This document shows positions 1 to 5,750 of a DNA stretch of 5,751 bases, in pieces. Each line of letters starts with the position of its first letter. Position 1 is the first letter of the stretch. A program made the position numbers and the translations under genes. The notes beneath the pieces were generated by a model that saw only the letters and a list, made by a program, of their open reading frames with translations, was not told where the DNA came from and ran no database searches. Source of the DNA: Actinomycetes bacterium (GTDB taxonomy: Bacteria; Bacillota_I; Bacilli_A; RF39; UBA660); the NCBI GenBank assembly GCA_021152765.1, contig JAGKUT010000131.1, forward strand, positions 1-5,751. The letters are read 5' to 3'.

Positions 1-265
1 ATATAATATTAAACCAATCAAACTTCTTATTTTTAAGTAAAAAATAATAAACCAAAACCAAGGTAATAATAGAAACAATAACTAAAAATATTCTATTACC
101 ATATAAAATACTAAAAGCAGCACCATAATTATGAACATTACTTATATAGAAAAAATTTCTAAAAACAGTAATAGATGTATTTAACTCTAAACTAAAACCC
201 ACAAATAATTTAACAATTTGATCTATTATAAAAATTATCATACTAAATAACATAATTCTTTTCAT
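1..265 (-). CDS. lspA: Lipoprotein signal peptidase II (LspA), N-terminal part, cut by window edge
   Basis: Signal peptidase II is a membrane aspartic protease that removes signal peptides from diacylglyceryl-modified prolipoproteins. The frame is open from ATG at 265 to the window edge and gives 88 residues. A first hydrophobic helix runs into the conserved DQ..K motif (D15, Q16, K19). The family signature HNYGAAFSIL follows at residues 45-54 (N46, G48, A49, A50), then a second membrane helix at about 58-76 (FLVIVSIITLVLVYYFLL). Family knowledge places the two catalytic aspartates further downstream, outside the window, so activity cannot be judged. The start is supported by AGGTGA at 277-272, six bases before the ATG; the later Met5 has no comparable site. 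The gene lies just beyond the ftsZ terminator, so it probably has its own promoter or depends on read-through. Identification is confident from the paired DQ..K and NYGAAF motifs. Confidence 0.9.
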   Translation of the reverse strand, partial: MKRIMLFSMIIFIIDQIVKLFVGFSLELNTSITVFRNFFYISNVHNYGAAFSILYGNRIFLVIVSIITLVLVYYFLLKNKKFDWFNII

Positions 266-282
266 TAAAAATCACCTAAATA

Positions 283-291
283 ATTATAACA
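283..291 (-). promoter_or_regulatory. Possible extended -10 element before lspA
   Basis: The minus strand reads TGTTATAAT, a perfect extended -10 (TGnTATAAT). It sits in the 60-base gap between ftsZ and lspA, right after the ftsZ terminator. Against it, the expected start of transcription would fall near 276, inside the lspA ribosome site (277-272), and no -35 lies at 16-18 bases. A TTGACT at 316-311 is 22 bases away, which is too far. It is the only promoter-like element in the gap, so it is kept as a weak candidate. Confidence 0.3.
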
Positions 292-294
292 AAT

Positions 295-327
295 AAAAGA
301 AAAAAATACTAGTCAAAGACTAGTATT
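295..327 (-). terminator. Rho-independent terminator of ftsA-ftsZ
   Basis: A perfect 9-bp stem (AATACTAGT with ACTAGTATT, arms 305-313 and 319-327) closes a 5-base loop. On the minus strand it is followed by a T-rich tract reading TTTTTTCTTTT. The arm nearest the gene contains two bases of the ftsZ TAA stop (328-326), so the hairpin starts inside the stop codon. The T tract exists only for minus-strand transcription, so it terminates ftsZ messages and not plus-strand ones. Confidence 0.88.
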
Positions 328-1393
328 AAAATCCTCTTTTTCTTAAAAATGTAGGAATAATAGACTCATCATCACTACTACTATCATCCTCATCACCATT
401 ACTTCTTCTTTTATTATCATCATAAGAATGATATAAAGGCTCACTATTATCTTCAAAACCAGTAGCAATTACAGTAACAATAATTTCATCAGTTAAATTC
501 TCATTAATAACCGCACCAAATATTGTATTGATATCTGTATTAGCACTTGTTCTAATAACTTCAGCAGCCTCCTCAACTTCATATAAAGTCAAATTAGTAC
601 CACCAGTAACATTGATAATAGCGTCAGTAGCACCACTAATACTTGTTTCAAGAAGTGGACTGCAAACAGCCTGTTCAGCAGCTTCAGTTGCCCTATTCTC
701 ACCAACACCTATACCTATACCTATTAACGCATTACCACGTTTTTCCATTACAGTTTTAACATCGGCAAAATCCAAGTTGATTAAACCCGCAACAGCAATC
801 AAATCAGATATAGATTGAACACCACGCCTTAAAACATTATCAACCTCTTTAAATGACTCTAATAAAGGAGTTGACTTATCAATAATATCTCTTAACTTAT
901 CATTAGGAATAACAATCAAAGTATCAACATGCTTCTTTAACTCTTCGATACCACCTAATGCTTGTTCCATTCTCTTACGGCCTTCCCAACCAAAAGGCTT
1001 AGTAACAATACCAACAGTTAAGGCGCCTAAATCCTGAGCAATACCAGCAATAACAGGAGCAGCACCAGTACCAGTTCCACCACCCATACCACAAGTAACG
1101 AAAACCATATCTGCACCTTCCAATGCAGCTTGAATTTCATCCTTAGATTCTATAGCAGCATCCTTACCATTTTCAGGCTTACCACCAGCGCCTCTACCAC
1201 CAGTAAGATTTGCACCAATTTGAATTTTAATTGGAGCCTGAGATGTATTCAAAACTTGTAAATCAGTATTAGCAACGATAAAATCAACACCCTTAACACC
1301 TGATTCAATCATTCTATTAACAGCGTTGTTTCCTCCGCCACCAACACCAATAACCTTTATCTTAGCAACTTGATCCATTTCTAATCCAAACAT
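326..1393 (-). CDS. ftsZ: Cell division protein FtsZ
   Basis: FtsZ is the tubulin-like GTPase that polymerises into the Z ring at mid-cell and recruits the divisome. All 355 residues are present. The N-terminal nucleotide-binding part has [14 protein letters not shown] (15-28) and the tubulin signature GGGTGTG (104-110). GTP-contact residues E137 and R141 are present, and the T7 synergy loop N206-L-D208-F-A-D211 supplies the catalytic aspartates. The globular core ends near residue 315. A short acidic Ser/Asp-rich linker of about 30 residues follows, then the conserved C-terminal peptide IIPTFLRKR (345-353), the usual docking site for FtsA. The start ATG follows the ftsA stop with no gap. AGGAGG at 1407-1402, eight bases upstream, selects it over Met6. 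ftsZ is co-transcribed with ftsA and followed by a hairpin terminator. Length and motifs are normal for Bacillota, although the linker is short. Confidence 0.98.
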   Translation of the reverse strand: MFGLEMDQVAKIKVIGVGGGGNNAVNRMIESGVKGVDFIVANTDLQVLNTSQAPIKIQIGANLTGGRGAGGKPENGKDAAIESKDEIQAALEGADMVFVTCGMGGGTGTGAAPVIAGIAQDLGALTVGIVTKPFGWEGRKRMEQALGGIEELKKHVDTLIVIPNDKLRDIIDKSTPLLESFKEVDNVLRRGVQSISDLIAVAGLINLDFADVKTVMEKRGNALIGIGIGVGENRATEAAEQAVCSPLLETSISGATDAIINVTGGTNLTLYEVEEAAEVIRTSANTDINTIFGAVINENLTDEIIVTVIATGFEDNSEPLYHSYDDNKRRSNGDEDDSSSDDESIIPTFLRKRGF

Positions 1394-2626
1394 TTATATT
1401 TCCTCCTCATTCGTATCACCAAAGAAGTATCCAAATACTTTACCAAGCATTGACTCATCAGTCACATTGAAAATTCTTCCAGATGATAAAGAATCATCAA
1501 CCATTGAATCATCAACACCTAAAAGCTTTAAATGATTAATATAGTATACCACATTTCCTATAGCAGATGAATACTTGTTATTTCTAATTCCAATAATATT
1601 TACATTTCCAATCTTAACTTCCTTACCTAAAACGTCTTCAGCAATACTGGAGAACCCCTCTATATTACTAACACCACCAGTAACAATAATATAGTCCATT
1701 TTTCTATTGGCAAGTAAATTAATTTCTTTTTTAGCTAAACTTAAAATTTCTTCAATACGAGACATTACAACATCAGTAACTTCAAATTGATTAATACGTT
1801 CAGTATCACTAATATTATAAAACTCTACCTTATTAGCATATTTTTTATGAGCATAAGCAAATTTTTCCTTAATCTTATTTGCTTCCTCTAAACTAATCTT
1901 ATACATATAAGACAAATCATTATCAATATTCTTTCCACCCATACCAATAATACTATTCTTAATAATAATACCCTTGTTATAGATTGAAACATTTGTAGTT
2001 TCATAACCAATATTAACAATAGCACCTAATTTAGAATCAATCTCTTTATTCTTAAAAGCATTAATGTCACCAATACCACTTAAAGAAATATCAATAACCT
2101 CTAAGCCAATACTATCAATCAAACTTACAACAGAATAAATATTTTTCTTAGGAACTAAAGAAACTACTGCTCTAACACGTAAAACATCACCCATAAGACC
2201 CTTAGGATCCCTTATACCAGTTTGTCCATCAACAGAAAAATCAATCGGTATAATAGATACAATTTCTTTAGCAAATGAAGTACTCTTTAAAGCATTCTCT
2301 AAAACACGAGAAATATGATTACCATTAATAATAGAATCACTACTATCAATCTTTATTTCACCCTCAACCTTAGAAAACTCAGAAAAATAACTAGGAACAT
2401 TAACCAAAACTTTTTTAATTCTAAAACCTAACATTTCCTCAACTTCTGTTATTGCTTTTTTTAAAGACAAAGACGCCTCATTAACATCAGTAATTAACCC
2501 TTTTTTTATCCCCCTAGATTTTGTAGATGATGCAGCAAGTAAATTTAATTTGCCTCTATAAAGTTCAGTAACTATAACCTTTGTTGTATCTGTACCTATA
2601 TCAACACTTGTATAAATATGCTTCAC
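1394..2626 (-). CDS. ftsA: Cell division protein FtsA
   Basis: FtsA is an actin-like protein that anchors FtsZ filaments to the membrane and signals to the later divisome. The 410 residues show the phosphate-1 loop VDIGTDTTKV (8-17) and the 1C (SHS2-type) domain at about 84-165. The GMGGKNIDNDL segment (228-238) and adenosine loop VTGGVSNIEGF (335-345) follow. A C-terminal amphipathic helix, LGKVFGYFFGD (394-404), is the expected membrane-targeting sequence. The phosphate-2 loop is unusual: family members normally have D-x-G-G-G-x-T, whereas this protein reads NIGYETT at 205-211, with Asn for the metal-coordinating Asp and YE for GG. The start is GTG: AGGAGA at 2639-2634 lies seven bases upstream, and the nearby ATG at 2635 runs into a stop after two codons. 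The last codons of ftsA also carry the ftsZ ribosome site. A promoter lies directly upstream. Confidence 0.96.
   Translation of the reverse strand: MKHIYTSVDIGTDTTKVIVTELYRGKLNLLAASSTKSRGIKKGLITDVNEASLSLKKAITEVEEMLGFRIKKVLVNVPSYFSEFSKVEGEIKIDSSDSIINGNHISRVLENALKSTSFAKEIVSIIPIDFSVDGQTGIRDPKGLMGDVLRVRAVVSLVPKKNIYSVVSLIDSIGLEVIDISLSGIGDINAFKNKEIDSKLGAIVNIGYETTNVSIYNKGIIIKNSIIGMGGKNIDNDLSYMYKISLEEANKIKEKFAYAHKKYANKVEFYNISDTERINQFEVTDVVMSRIEEILSLAKKEINLLANRKMDYIIVTGGVSNIEGFSSIAEDVLGKEVKIGNVNIIGIRNNKYSSAIGNVVYYINHLKLLGVDDSMVDDSLSSGRIFNVTDESMLGKVFGYFFGDTNEEEI
1402..1407 (-). promoter_or_regulatory. ftsZ ribosome binding site inside the end of ftsA
   Basis: The minus strand reads AGGAGG, the full anti-16S complement, eight bases before the ftsZ ATG. 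It is formed by the Glu codons near the ftsA C-terminus (EEEI). Because the ftsA stop directly abuts the ftsZ start, ribosomes finishing ftsA probably load easily on ftsZ. This site fixes the ftsZ start at 1393. Confidence 0.85.
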
Positions 2627-2633
2627 CCTATCA

Positions 2634-2639
2634 TCTCCT
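2634..2639 (-). promoter_or_regulatory. ftsA ribosome binding site (decides the GTG start)
   Basis: AGGAGA on the minus strand lies seven bases before GTG at 2626. The only nearby ATG (2635-2633) overlaps the site and meets TGA after ATA GGG, so it cannot start ftsA. No in-frame ATG occurs before the conserved DIGT motif. Confidence 0.8.
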
Positions 2640-2653
2640 ACAATCTACAAATA

Positions 2654-2682
2654 ATTATACTATAAAAATATATAAAAGTAAA
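2654..2682 (-). promoter_or_regulatory. Predicted sigma-A-type promoter of ftsA-ftsZ
   Basis: The minus strand has a perfect -10, TATAAT (2659-2654), 17 bases after a partial -35, TTTACT (2682-2677; four of six consensus bases). Transcription would start near 2646-2647, giving a leader of about 20 bases that includes the ftsA ribosome site. It follows a weak terminator for the upstream ftsQ remnant, so ftsA-ftsZ looks like its own transcription unit. AT-rich DNA gives false positives, but spacing and position fit well. Confidence 0.6.
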
Positions 2683-2709
2683 AGAAAAATTAGAAAAAAA
2701 TTTCTAATT
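2681..2709 (-). terminator. Weak hairpin at the end of the ftsQ remnant
   Basis: A 9-bp inverted repeat (arms 2688-2696 and 2701-2709) closes a 4-base loop and is followed on the minus strand by TTTCTTT. The stem has only one G-C pair, so it is thermodynamically weak. It contains the whole TAG stop (2706-2704) of ftsQ. It is best read as a leaky terminator separating murG-murB-ftsQ from ftsA-ftsZ; it could also be chance in AT-rich sequence. Confidence 0.4.
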
Positions 2710-3255
2710 CTCCAAAATTTTAAAATACTCACCAGAATCTAAATATAGAATTCCTTTATGATTATTAAAATTAACAACCATATCAAAATACTTATTAACG
2801 CTCTCAAATCTATCCAAATTAACATAAATATAATTACCATCATTCATAGTAAATAAGAATAATTTATTATCAACACTATTTGGCGAATACTCTATTTCAG
2901 AAATATTATTAAAAACAGGATACTCTATTTTAGATAATTGAGACAAAAAATCACTATAAATATCACCAGAAACAACATTAGACAAAATTGGAACATTATA
3001 CTTTTTATCAATACTACTACCATCTATCAAAACTGTTTTATTATTAATAGAATCAAAAAACAATGGTTTATTCTCAATAACATCTATATAAATTTTAGTA
3101 AATTTTTTCTTACTAACTTTTGCATCACTAATTAACTGATTTTTTCTTAAACTATCACGAATTCTACTTGAAAAAGTAAAAATAGAACTAGGATAATTAG
3201 ATAATTTAGAAAGTTCAATTATCTCCTGCTCACTAAAATAAACATTTCCAGAAAA
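2704..3255 (-). pseudogene. ftsQ: FtsQ/DivIB remnant lacking start and N-terminal membrane anchor
   Basis: FtsQ/DivIB is a single-pass membrane protein of the divisome FtsQLB complex, with an extracellular POTRA domain and beta domain. The frame, about 182 codons ending in TAG, begins with SGNVYFSEQEIIELSKL, the usual opening of the POTRA domain. It continues through SRIRDSLRKN, DAKVSKK and KIYIDVIENKPLFF, which closes that domain. The beta domain then reads DGSSID, YNVPIL and VNLDRF through to the end. No cytoplasmic tail or membrane helix precedes the POTRA domain: the frame meets TAA at 3267-3265, and the sequence before about 3255 is murB. The only in-frame alternative start is TTG at 3063, without a ribosome site and inside the domain. 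Between murB and ftsA is the position of divIB in Bacillus. Family lengths of about 220-280 residues imply roughly 40-80 residues missing. Homology is inferred from motif pattern and synteny. Confidence 0.8.
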
Positions 3256-3992
3256 CCAACACTTTTACCTTTATAACCTATTTCTTCAATAAGTCTTCCT
3301 GCATAATCATTAAGAGGATTTCTAAATACACTTCCCGCAGAAGGATACTCCAATGGTTGAGAAGATATTCTTCTCTCACGTCTATTATTAACTAACTCCA
3401 TTATTTCATCCTTATTACCATGTTCTAATCTAAACTTAGCCTCTAAACAAATAAAATGATTATTTTGTAAAATAGAAGTTCTATAACCAAATTTAAAATC
3501 ACTATTACTATAAGTTACAACATCTAAATCATGAGTCAAAACTAAAGCACTCTCCAAAACACATGATATATCACTATTATATGCTCCAGCATTCATATAT
3601 ACAGATCCACCTACACTACCAGGAATTCCAGTCGCAAATTCTAGACCAGATAAACCCATCATAGAACACTTTAAAGCTAATTTCATTAAATTATATCCTG
3701 CACCAACAGTAACAATACAATCATTAATATCTAAATTACCCAATTTATCTAATTTAATTAAAATCCCATCATAGACATCATCAACAAAAATTAAATTAGA
3801 ACCATTACCTATAATTTTATATTTTAAACAATTTTCTTTAATAAATCTAATTAATTTTTTTAAATTCTCAATATCATTTGGTATTACTAAAACTCTACCG
3901 GTTGCCTTTAATTTATAGGTAGTATACTTAGATAAATCAACATTTTCAAGTACATCTCCTACATTTAAATCATATATTTTCTTTATATCCAT
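3219..3992 (-). CDS. murB: UDP-N-acetylenolpyruvoylglucosamine reductase MurB, C-terminally truncated
   Basis: MurB is the cytoplasmic FAD enzyme that uses NADPH to reduce UDP-GlcNAc-enolpyruvate to UDP-MurNAc. Residues 1-246 match the family. They include the FAD-binding IIGNGSNLIF (60-69), GLEFATGIPGSVGGSVYMNA (116-135) with NAGAY, GYRTS with the conserved R171, and AGSVFRNP (219-226) with the presumed acid Ser221. After GYKGKSVG (239-246) the expected GAQVSEKHANF-type segment is absent. Eleven unrelated residues and a stop follow, because the DNA from about 3255 onward is ftsQ in another frame. Roughly 55-65 C-terminal residues are lost, including the catalytic Glu of the closing EPEVR-like motif. 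The remnant is therefore unlikely to be active. The start is secure: ATG lies three bases past the murG stop, with AGGAAG at 4004-3999 six bases upstream. It could be a true pseudogene, or an intact gene spoiled by misassembly. Confidence 0.88.
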   Translation of the reverse strand: MDIKKIYDLNVGDVLENVDLSKYTTYKLKATGRVLVIPNDIENLKKLIRFIKENCLKYKIIGNGSNLIFVDDVYDGILIKLDKLGNLDINDCIVTVGAGYNLMKLALKCSMMGLSGLEFATGIPGSVGGSVYMNAGAYNSDISCVLESALVLTHDLDVVTYSNSDFKFGYRTSILQNNHFICLEAKFRLEHGNKDEIMELVNNRRERRISSQPLEYPSAGSVFRNPLNDYAGRLIEEIGYKGKSVGFLEMFILVSRR

Positions 3993-3995
3993 AAT

Positions 3996-5072
3996 TTACT
4001 TCCTATCTACAAGTTCTCTCAAGCTATTATATATCAAAGAAGCACTATTTGAAACCATCATAGACTTCAAATTTTTCTTCATACTACTTATCTTTTTATC
4101 ATCATATAATATCTCATCAATTTTTCTAACTAAAATATCTCCCTTTAAATCTTTTTCTTCTATCATTTCAGAAGCACCAACATTAACTAAATCCAAAGCA
4201 TTCTTATATTGATGATTATTCGCAACATAAGGACTTGGTATTAATATAGAAGGTAATTCCAAAGCAATTATCTCACTCATAGTACTAGCACCAGCACGAC
4301 TAACAATCAAATCAGAATTCTTCATTAATCCTGTCAATCCATCAACATAAGGAACTACATGAACATTACTTGGAAACTCATTCTTAGAAATAGATTCATA
4401 AGAACTTTTTCCAGTAACAAATAATAAATCATAATCTTTTCCATTAAATAAATCTTTAATATTAACCAAATATTCATTAACACGACTAGCGCCTAAAGAA
4501 CCCATAACGAACAAAACTAACTTACGCTTATCATTAATACCATAAACACTCTTTTTAACAGGTTTCTTATCAAGCGCATCTTCACTACAAGGATTACCAG
4601 TATATAAAGTTTTACCCTTAAAATAACTCATACTACTCTTAAAAGAAACAAAAACCAAATCAGAATACTTACTTAAAAAACGATTACTTTTACCAGGAAG
4701 ACTATTTTGTTCATGAATAGCAGTTTTAAATCCCAATTTTTTAGCCGCATAAATAACGGGAGCGGTAACATAGCCACCTACCCCAATAACTACATCAGGA
4801 TTAAACTCTTTAATCAACTTTTTACACTTTTTATAACTTTTTAATAAACAACCTGCTGTCTTAAAATTTCTGAATATTTTCTTACTAAAGCCATATATCT
4901 CAATTGACTCAAAAGGAATACCTGCTTTAGGAACAATATCATTTTCCATTCTATTATGAGTCCCTATATATAAAAACTCACTATCAGGTTCCTCACTCTT
5001 AATTTTATTAATAATAGCTAAAGCAGGATAAATATGTCCACCAGTACCACCAGCACTAACAATAACTCTCAT
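3996..5072 (-). CDS. murG: UDP-GlcNAc:lipid I N-acetylglucosaminyltransferase MurG
   Basis: MurG is a peripheral membrane GT-B glycosyltransferase. It adds GlcNAc to lipid I (undecaprenyl-PP-MurNAc-pentapeptide) on the cytoplasmic face to make lipid II. All 358 residues are present. The N-terminal acceptor domain has the glycine-rich loop GGTGGHIYP (8-16), GVGGY (97-101) and HEQN (120-123). The C-terminal donor domain has the glycine loop GSLGASRVNE (191-200), PYVDGL (241-246) and SRAGASTMSE (258-267), whose E267 is the residue expected to hold the UDP-GlcNAc ribose. SPYVANNHQYKNA (280-292) follows, with HQ at 287-288. The ATG at 5072 is preceded by GAGGAGA at 5083-5077. It opens a short operon: murB follows after three bases, and its ribosome site lies in the last murG codons. 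A promoter lies just upstream. Nothing abnormal is seen in the protein. Confidence 0.97.
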   Translation of the reverse strand: MRVIVSAGGTGGHIYPALAIINKIKSEEPDSEFLYIGTHNRMENDIVPKAGIPFESIEIYGFSKKIFRNFKTAGCLLKSYKKCKKLIKEFNPDVVIGVGGYVTAPVIYAAKKLGFKTAIHEQNSLPGKSNRFLSKYSDLVFVSFKSSMSYFKGKTLYTGNPCSEDALDKKPVKKSVYGINDKRKLVLFVMGSLGASRVNEYLVNIKDLFNGKDYDLLFVTGKSSYESISKNEFPSNVHVVPYVDGLTGLMKNSDLIVSRAGASTMSEIIALELPSILIPSPYVANNHQYKNALDLVNVGASEMIEEKDLKGDILVRKIDEILYDDKKISSMKKNLKSMMVSNSASLIYNSLRELVDRK

Positions 5073-5100
5073 AAAATCTCCTCAACTTTTTTCTTATACC

Positions 5101-5130
5101 ATTATATCATAATTATATGAAAAATTTAAA
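5101..5130 (-). promoter_or_regulatory. Predicted sigma-A-type promoter of murG
   Basis: The minus strand has an extended -10, TGATATAAT (5109-5101), with TTTAAA (5130-5125; four of six -35 bases) 18 bases upstream. Transcription would begin near 5094, about 22 bases before the murG ATG, leaving room for the GAGGAGA ribosome site. It lies just after the terminator of the pseudopilin remnant, so the layout is terminator, promoter, gene. Confidence 0.65.
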
Positions 5131-5142
5131 AAAAATAGAAAC

Positions 5143-5172
5143 AAAAAACCATAAACAGCCTAAACGTTTATG
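5143..5172 (-). terminator. Rho-independent terminator upstream of murG
   Basis: On the minus strand CATAAAC (5172-5166) pairs with GTTTATG (5156-5150) around a 9-base loop, followed by GTTTTTT and further T-rich sequence. It lies 10 bases after the last stop of the pseudopilin remnant, so it probably once ended that transcript and now insulates murG from the prepilin peptidase side. Confidence 0.65.
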
Positions 5173-5182
5173 ATTTATAAAA

Positions 5183-5367
5183 TTAATTAATACCTAATAC
5201 TGTTTTTGAAACTGATATAACAGGTCTTATACCAGAAGAAACATATGGTTCTTGCACATAATATATGCTCCATCAACCAAAGTATAAATATAATTGGTAC
5301 TGTTATTACCGCAATTATTGCTAAATTCTAATAACTCAATTAAAGTAAATGTATTTCTTTTTTTCAT
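5183..5367 (-). pseudogene. Decayed type IV pilin-like (pseudopilin) gene
   Basis: Prepilins and pseudopilins carry a short basic leader, the FTLIELL cleavage and methylation motif and a hydrophobic helix. Here ATG at 5367, with ribosome site AGGACAG (5379-5373), encodes MKKRNTFTLIELLEF. The typical continuation AIIAVITVPIIFI then appears one base out of frame from 5321. A third frame gives EPYVSSGIRPVISVSK and ends at TAA 5185-5183. The GIRPVI ending recalls the C-termini of pilin-like surface proteins in uncultured gut Firmicutes; that is recollection and not a search. The first frame alone would give only about 46 residues without a helix. Normal proteins of this kind have well over 100 residues, so most of the middle is missing in addition to the frame breaks. 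It lies directly downstream of the prepilin peptidase, the enzyme that would process it. Confidence 0.72.
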
Positions 5368-5386
5368 AAATACTGTCCTATCTCAC

Positions 5387-5416
5387 TATATAAAACACAA
5401 ATAAATTAAAAATCAA
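5387..5416 (-). promoter_or_regulatory. Possible promoter of the pseudopilin remnant
   Basis: TTGATT (5416-5411) and TATATA (5392-5387) on the minus strand are 18 bases apart, each matching four of six consensus bases. They lie in the 71-base gap between the peptidase stop and the pseudopilin start. The match is modest and may be chance in AT-rich DNA. Confidence 0.3.
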
Positions 5417-5438
5417 CAAGAAAATAAAGAAAAATTTC

Positions 5439-5750
5439 CTATCTTACAATCAAACTTAAAACAAAATTTATATCAATTTTAAATAATACAATTATAAGTG
5501 ACGCAATTCCTAAATAAGGACCAAAAGGAATAACATGTTCACTATTTTTCCTCATCACAATTAAAGAAATTGGTAAACCTATAATAGCAGATAAAAATAT
5601 TGAAACAATAGACATTTGCCATCCAAACATAAGACCAAAAACAAACAAAAGTTTAATATCTCCTCCCCCCATAGATTCCTTCTTAAAAATAAAGTCACCT
5701 AATAATTTTAAAGAATACATTATAAAAAATGAAATTATACCATATAACAA
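5439..5750 (-). CDS. Type IV prepilin peptidase (A24 family), C-terminal part, cut by window edge
   Basis: Family A24 (PilD/ComC-like) enzymes are polytopic membrane aspartic proteases that cleave prepilin leaders and often methylate the new N-terminus. The visible 103 codons start with a membrane helix, followed by SMGGGDIKLL (26-35). This holds the GxGD-type catalytic Asp31 that defines the family. Two further hydrophobic segments follow (about 36-65) around the FGLMFGW turn, then VIPFGPYLGIASL (73-85), the conserved IPFGP segment before the last helix. The frame stays open to the window edge and the first visible codon is TTG, so the true start and the first catalytic Asp lie outside. The gene ends in TAG at 5441-5439. 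The neighbouring pseudopilin remnant fits a former pilus, competence-pilus or type II secretion-like locus. I cannot say whether it is comC, pilD or another paralogue. Confidence 0.9.
   Translation of the reverse strand: MLYGIISFFIMYSLKLLGDFIFKKESMGGGDIKLLFVFGLMFGWQMSIVSIFLSAIIGLPISLIVMRKNSEHVIPFGPYLGIASLIIVLFKIDINFVLSLIVR

Noticed and set aside
311..316. TTGACT as the -35 box of lspA
   Set aside because: The spacing to the TATAAT at 288-283 is 22 bases, outside the workable range, and the hexamer is part of the ftsZ terminator hairpin.
363..400. Simple-sequence tract rich in CATCA/CTACTA
   Set aside because: It encodes the Ser/Asp-rich FtsZ linker; there is no sign of an independent repeat element.
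707..725. Tandem CCTATA-like repeat
   Set aside because: It encodes the conserved IGIGIG segment of FtsZ; the repetition follows from the protein sequence.
528..818. Open frame of 96 codons on the plus strand
   Set aside because: It lies wholly antisense to conserved ftsZ sequence, has no ribosome site and looks like no known protein; it is a shadow of ftsZ codon use.
2704..3063. A separate 119-residue protein starting at TTG 3063
   Set aside because: The same frame continues upstream with clear FtsQ POTRA sequence to about 3252, and the TTG has no ribosome site, so this is the middle of ftsQ and not a start.
2938..3135. Open frame of 65 codons on the plus strand
   Set aside because: It is antisense to the ftsQ POTRA and beta domain coding sequence, is Asn/Ile-rich as AT-rich antisense frames usually are, and has no ribosome site.
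3219..3267. Programmed frameshift in murB that would restore a full protein
   Set aside because: No frame after 3255 contains the MurB C-terminus; the following sequence is FtsQ, so shifting frame would give a MurB-FtsQ chimera and not MurB.
5161..5170. Perfect palindrome TAAACGTTTA as an operator
   Set aside because: It overlaps the arm and loop of the terminator hairpin before murG and lies well upstream of the promoter; chance palindromes are common in such AT-rich DNA.
5272..5280. TGA read as Trp joining the pseudopilin frames
   Set aside because: Reading TGA at 5275-5273 as Trp extends the third frame but does not link it to the hydrophobic helix or leader, and the other genes here use TGG for Trp with no internal TGA.
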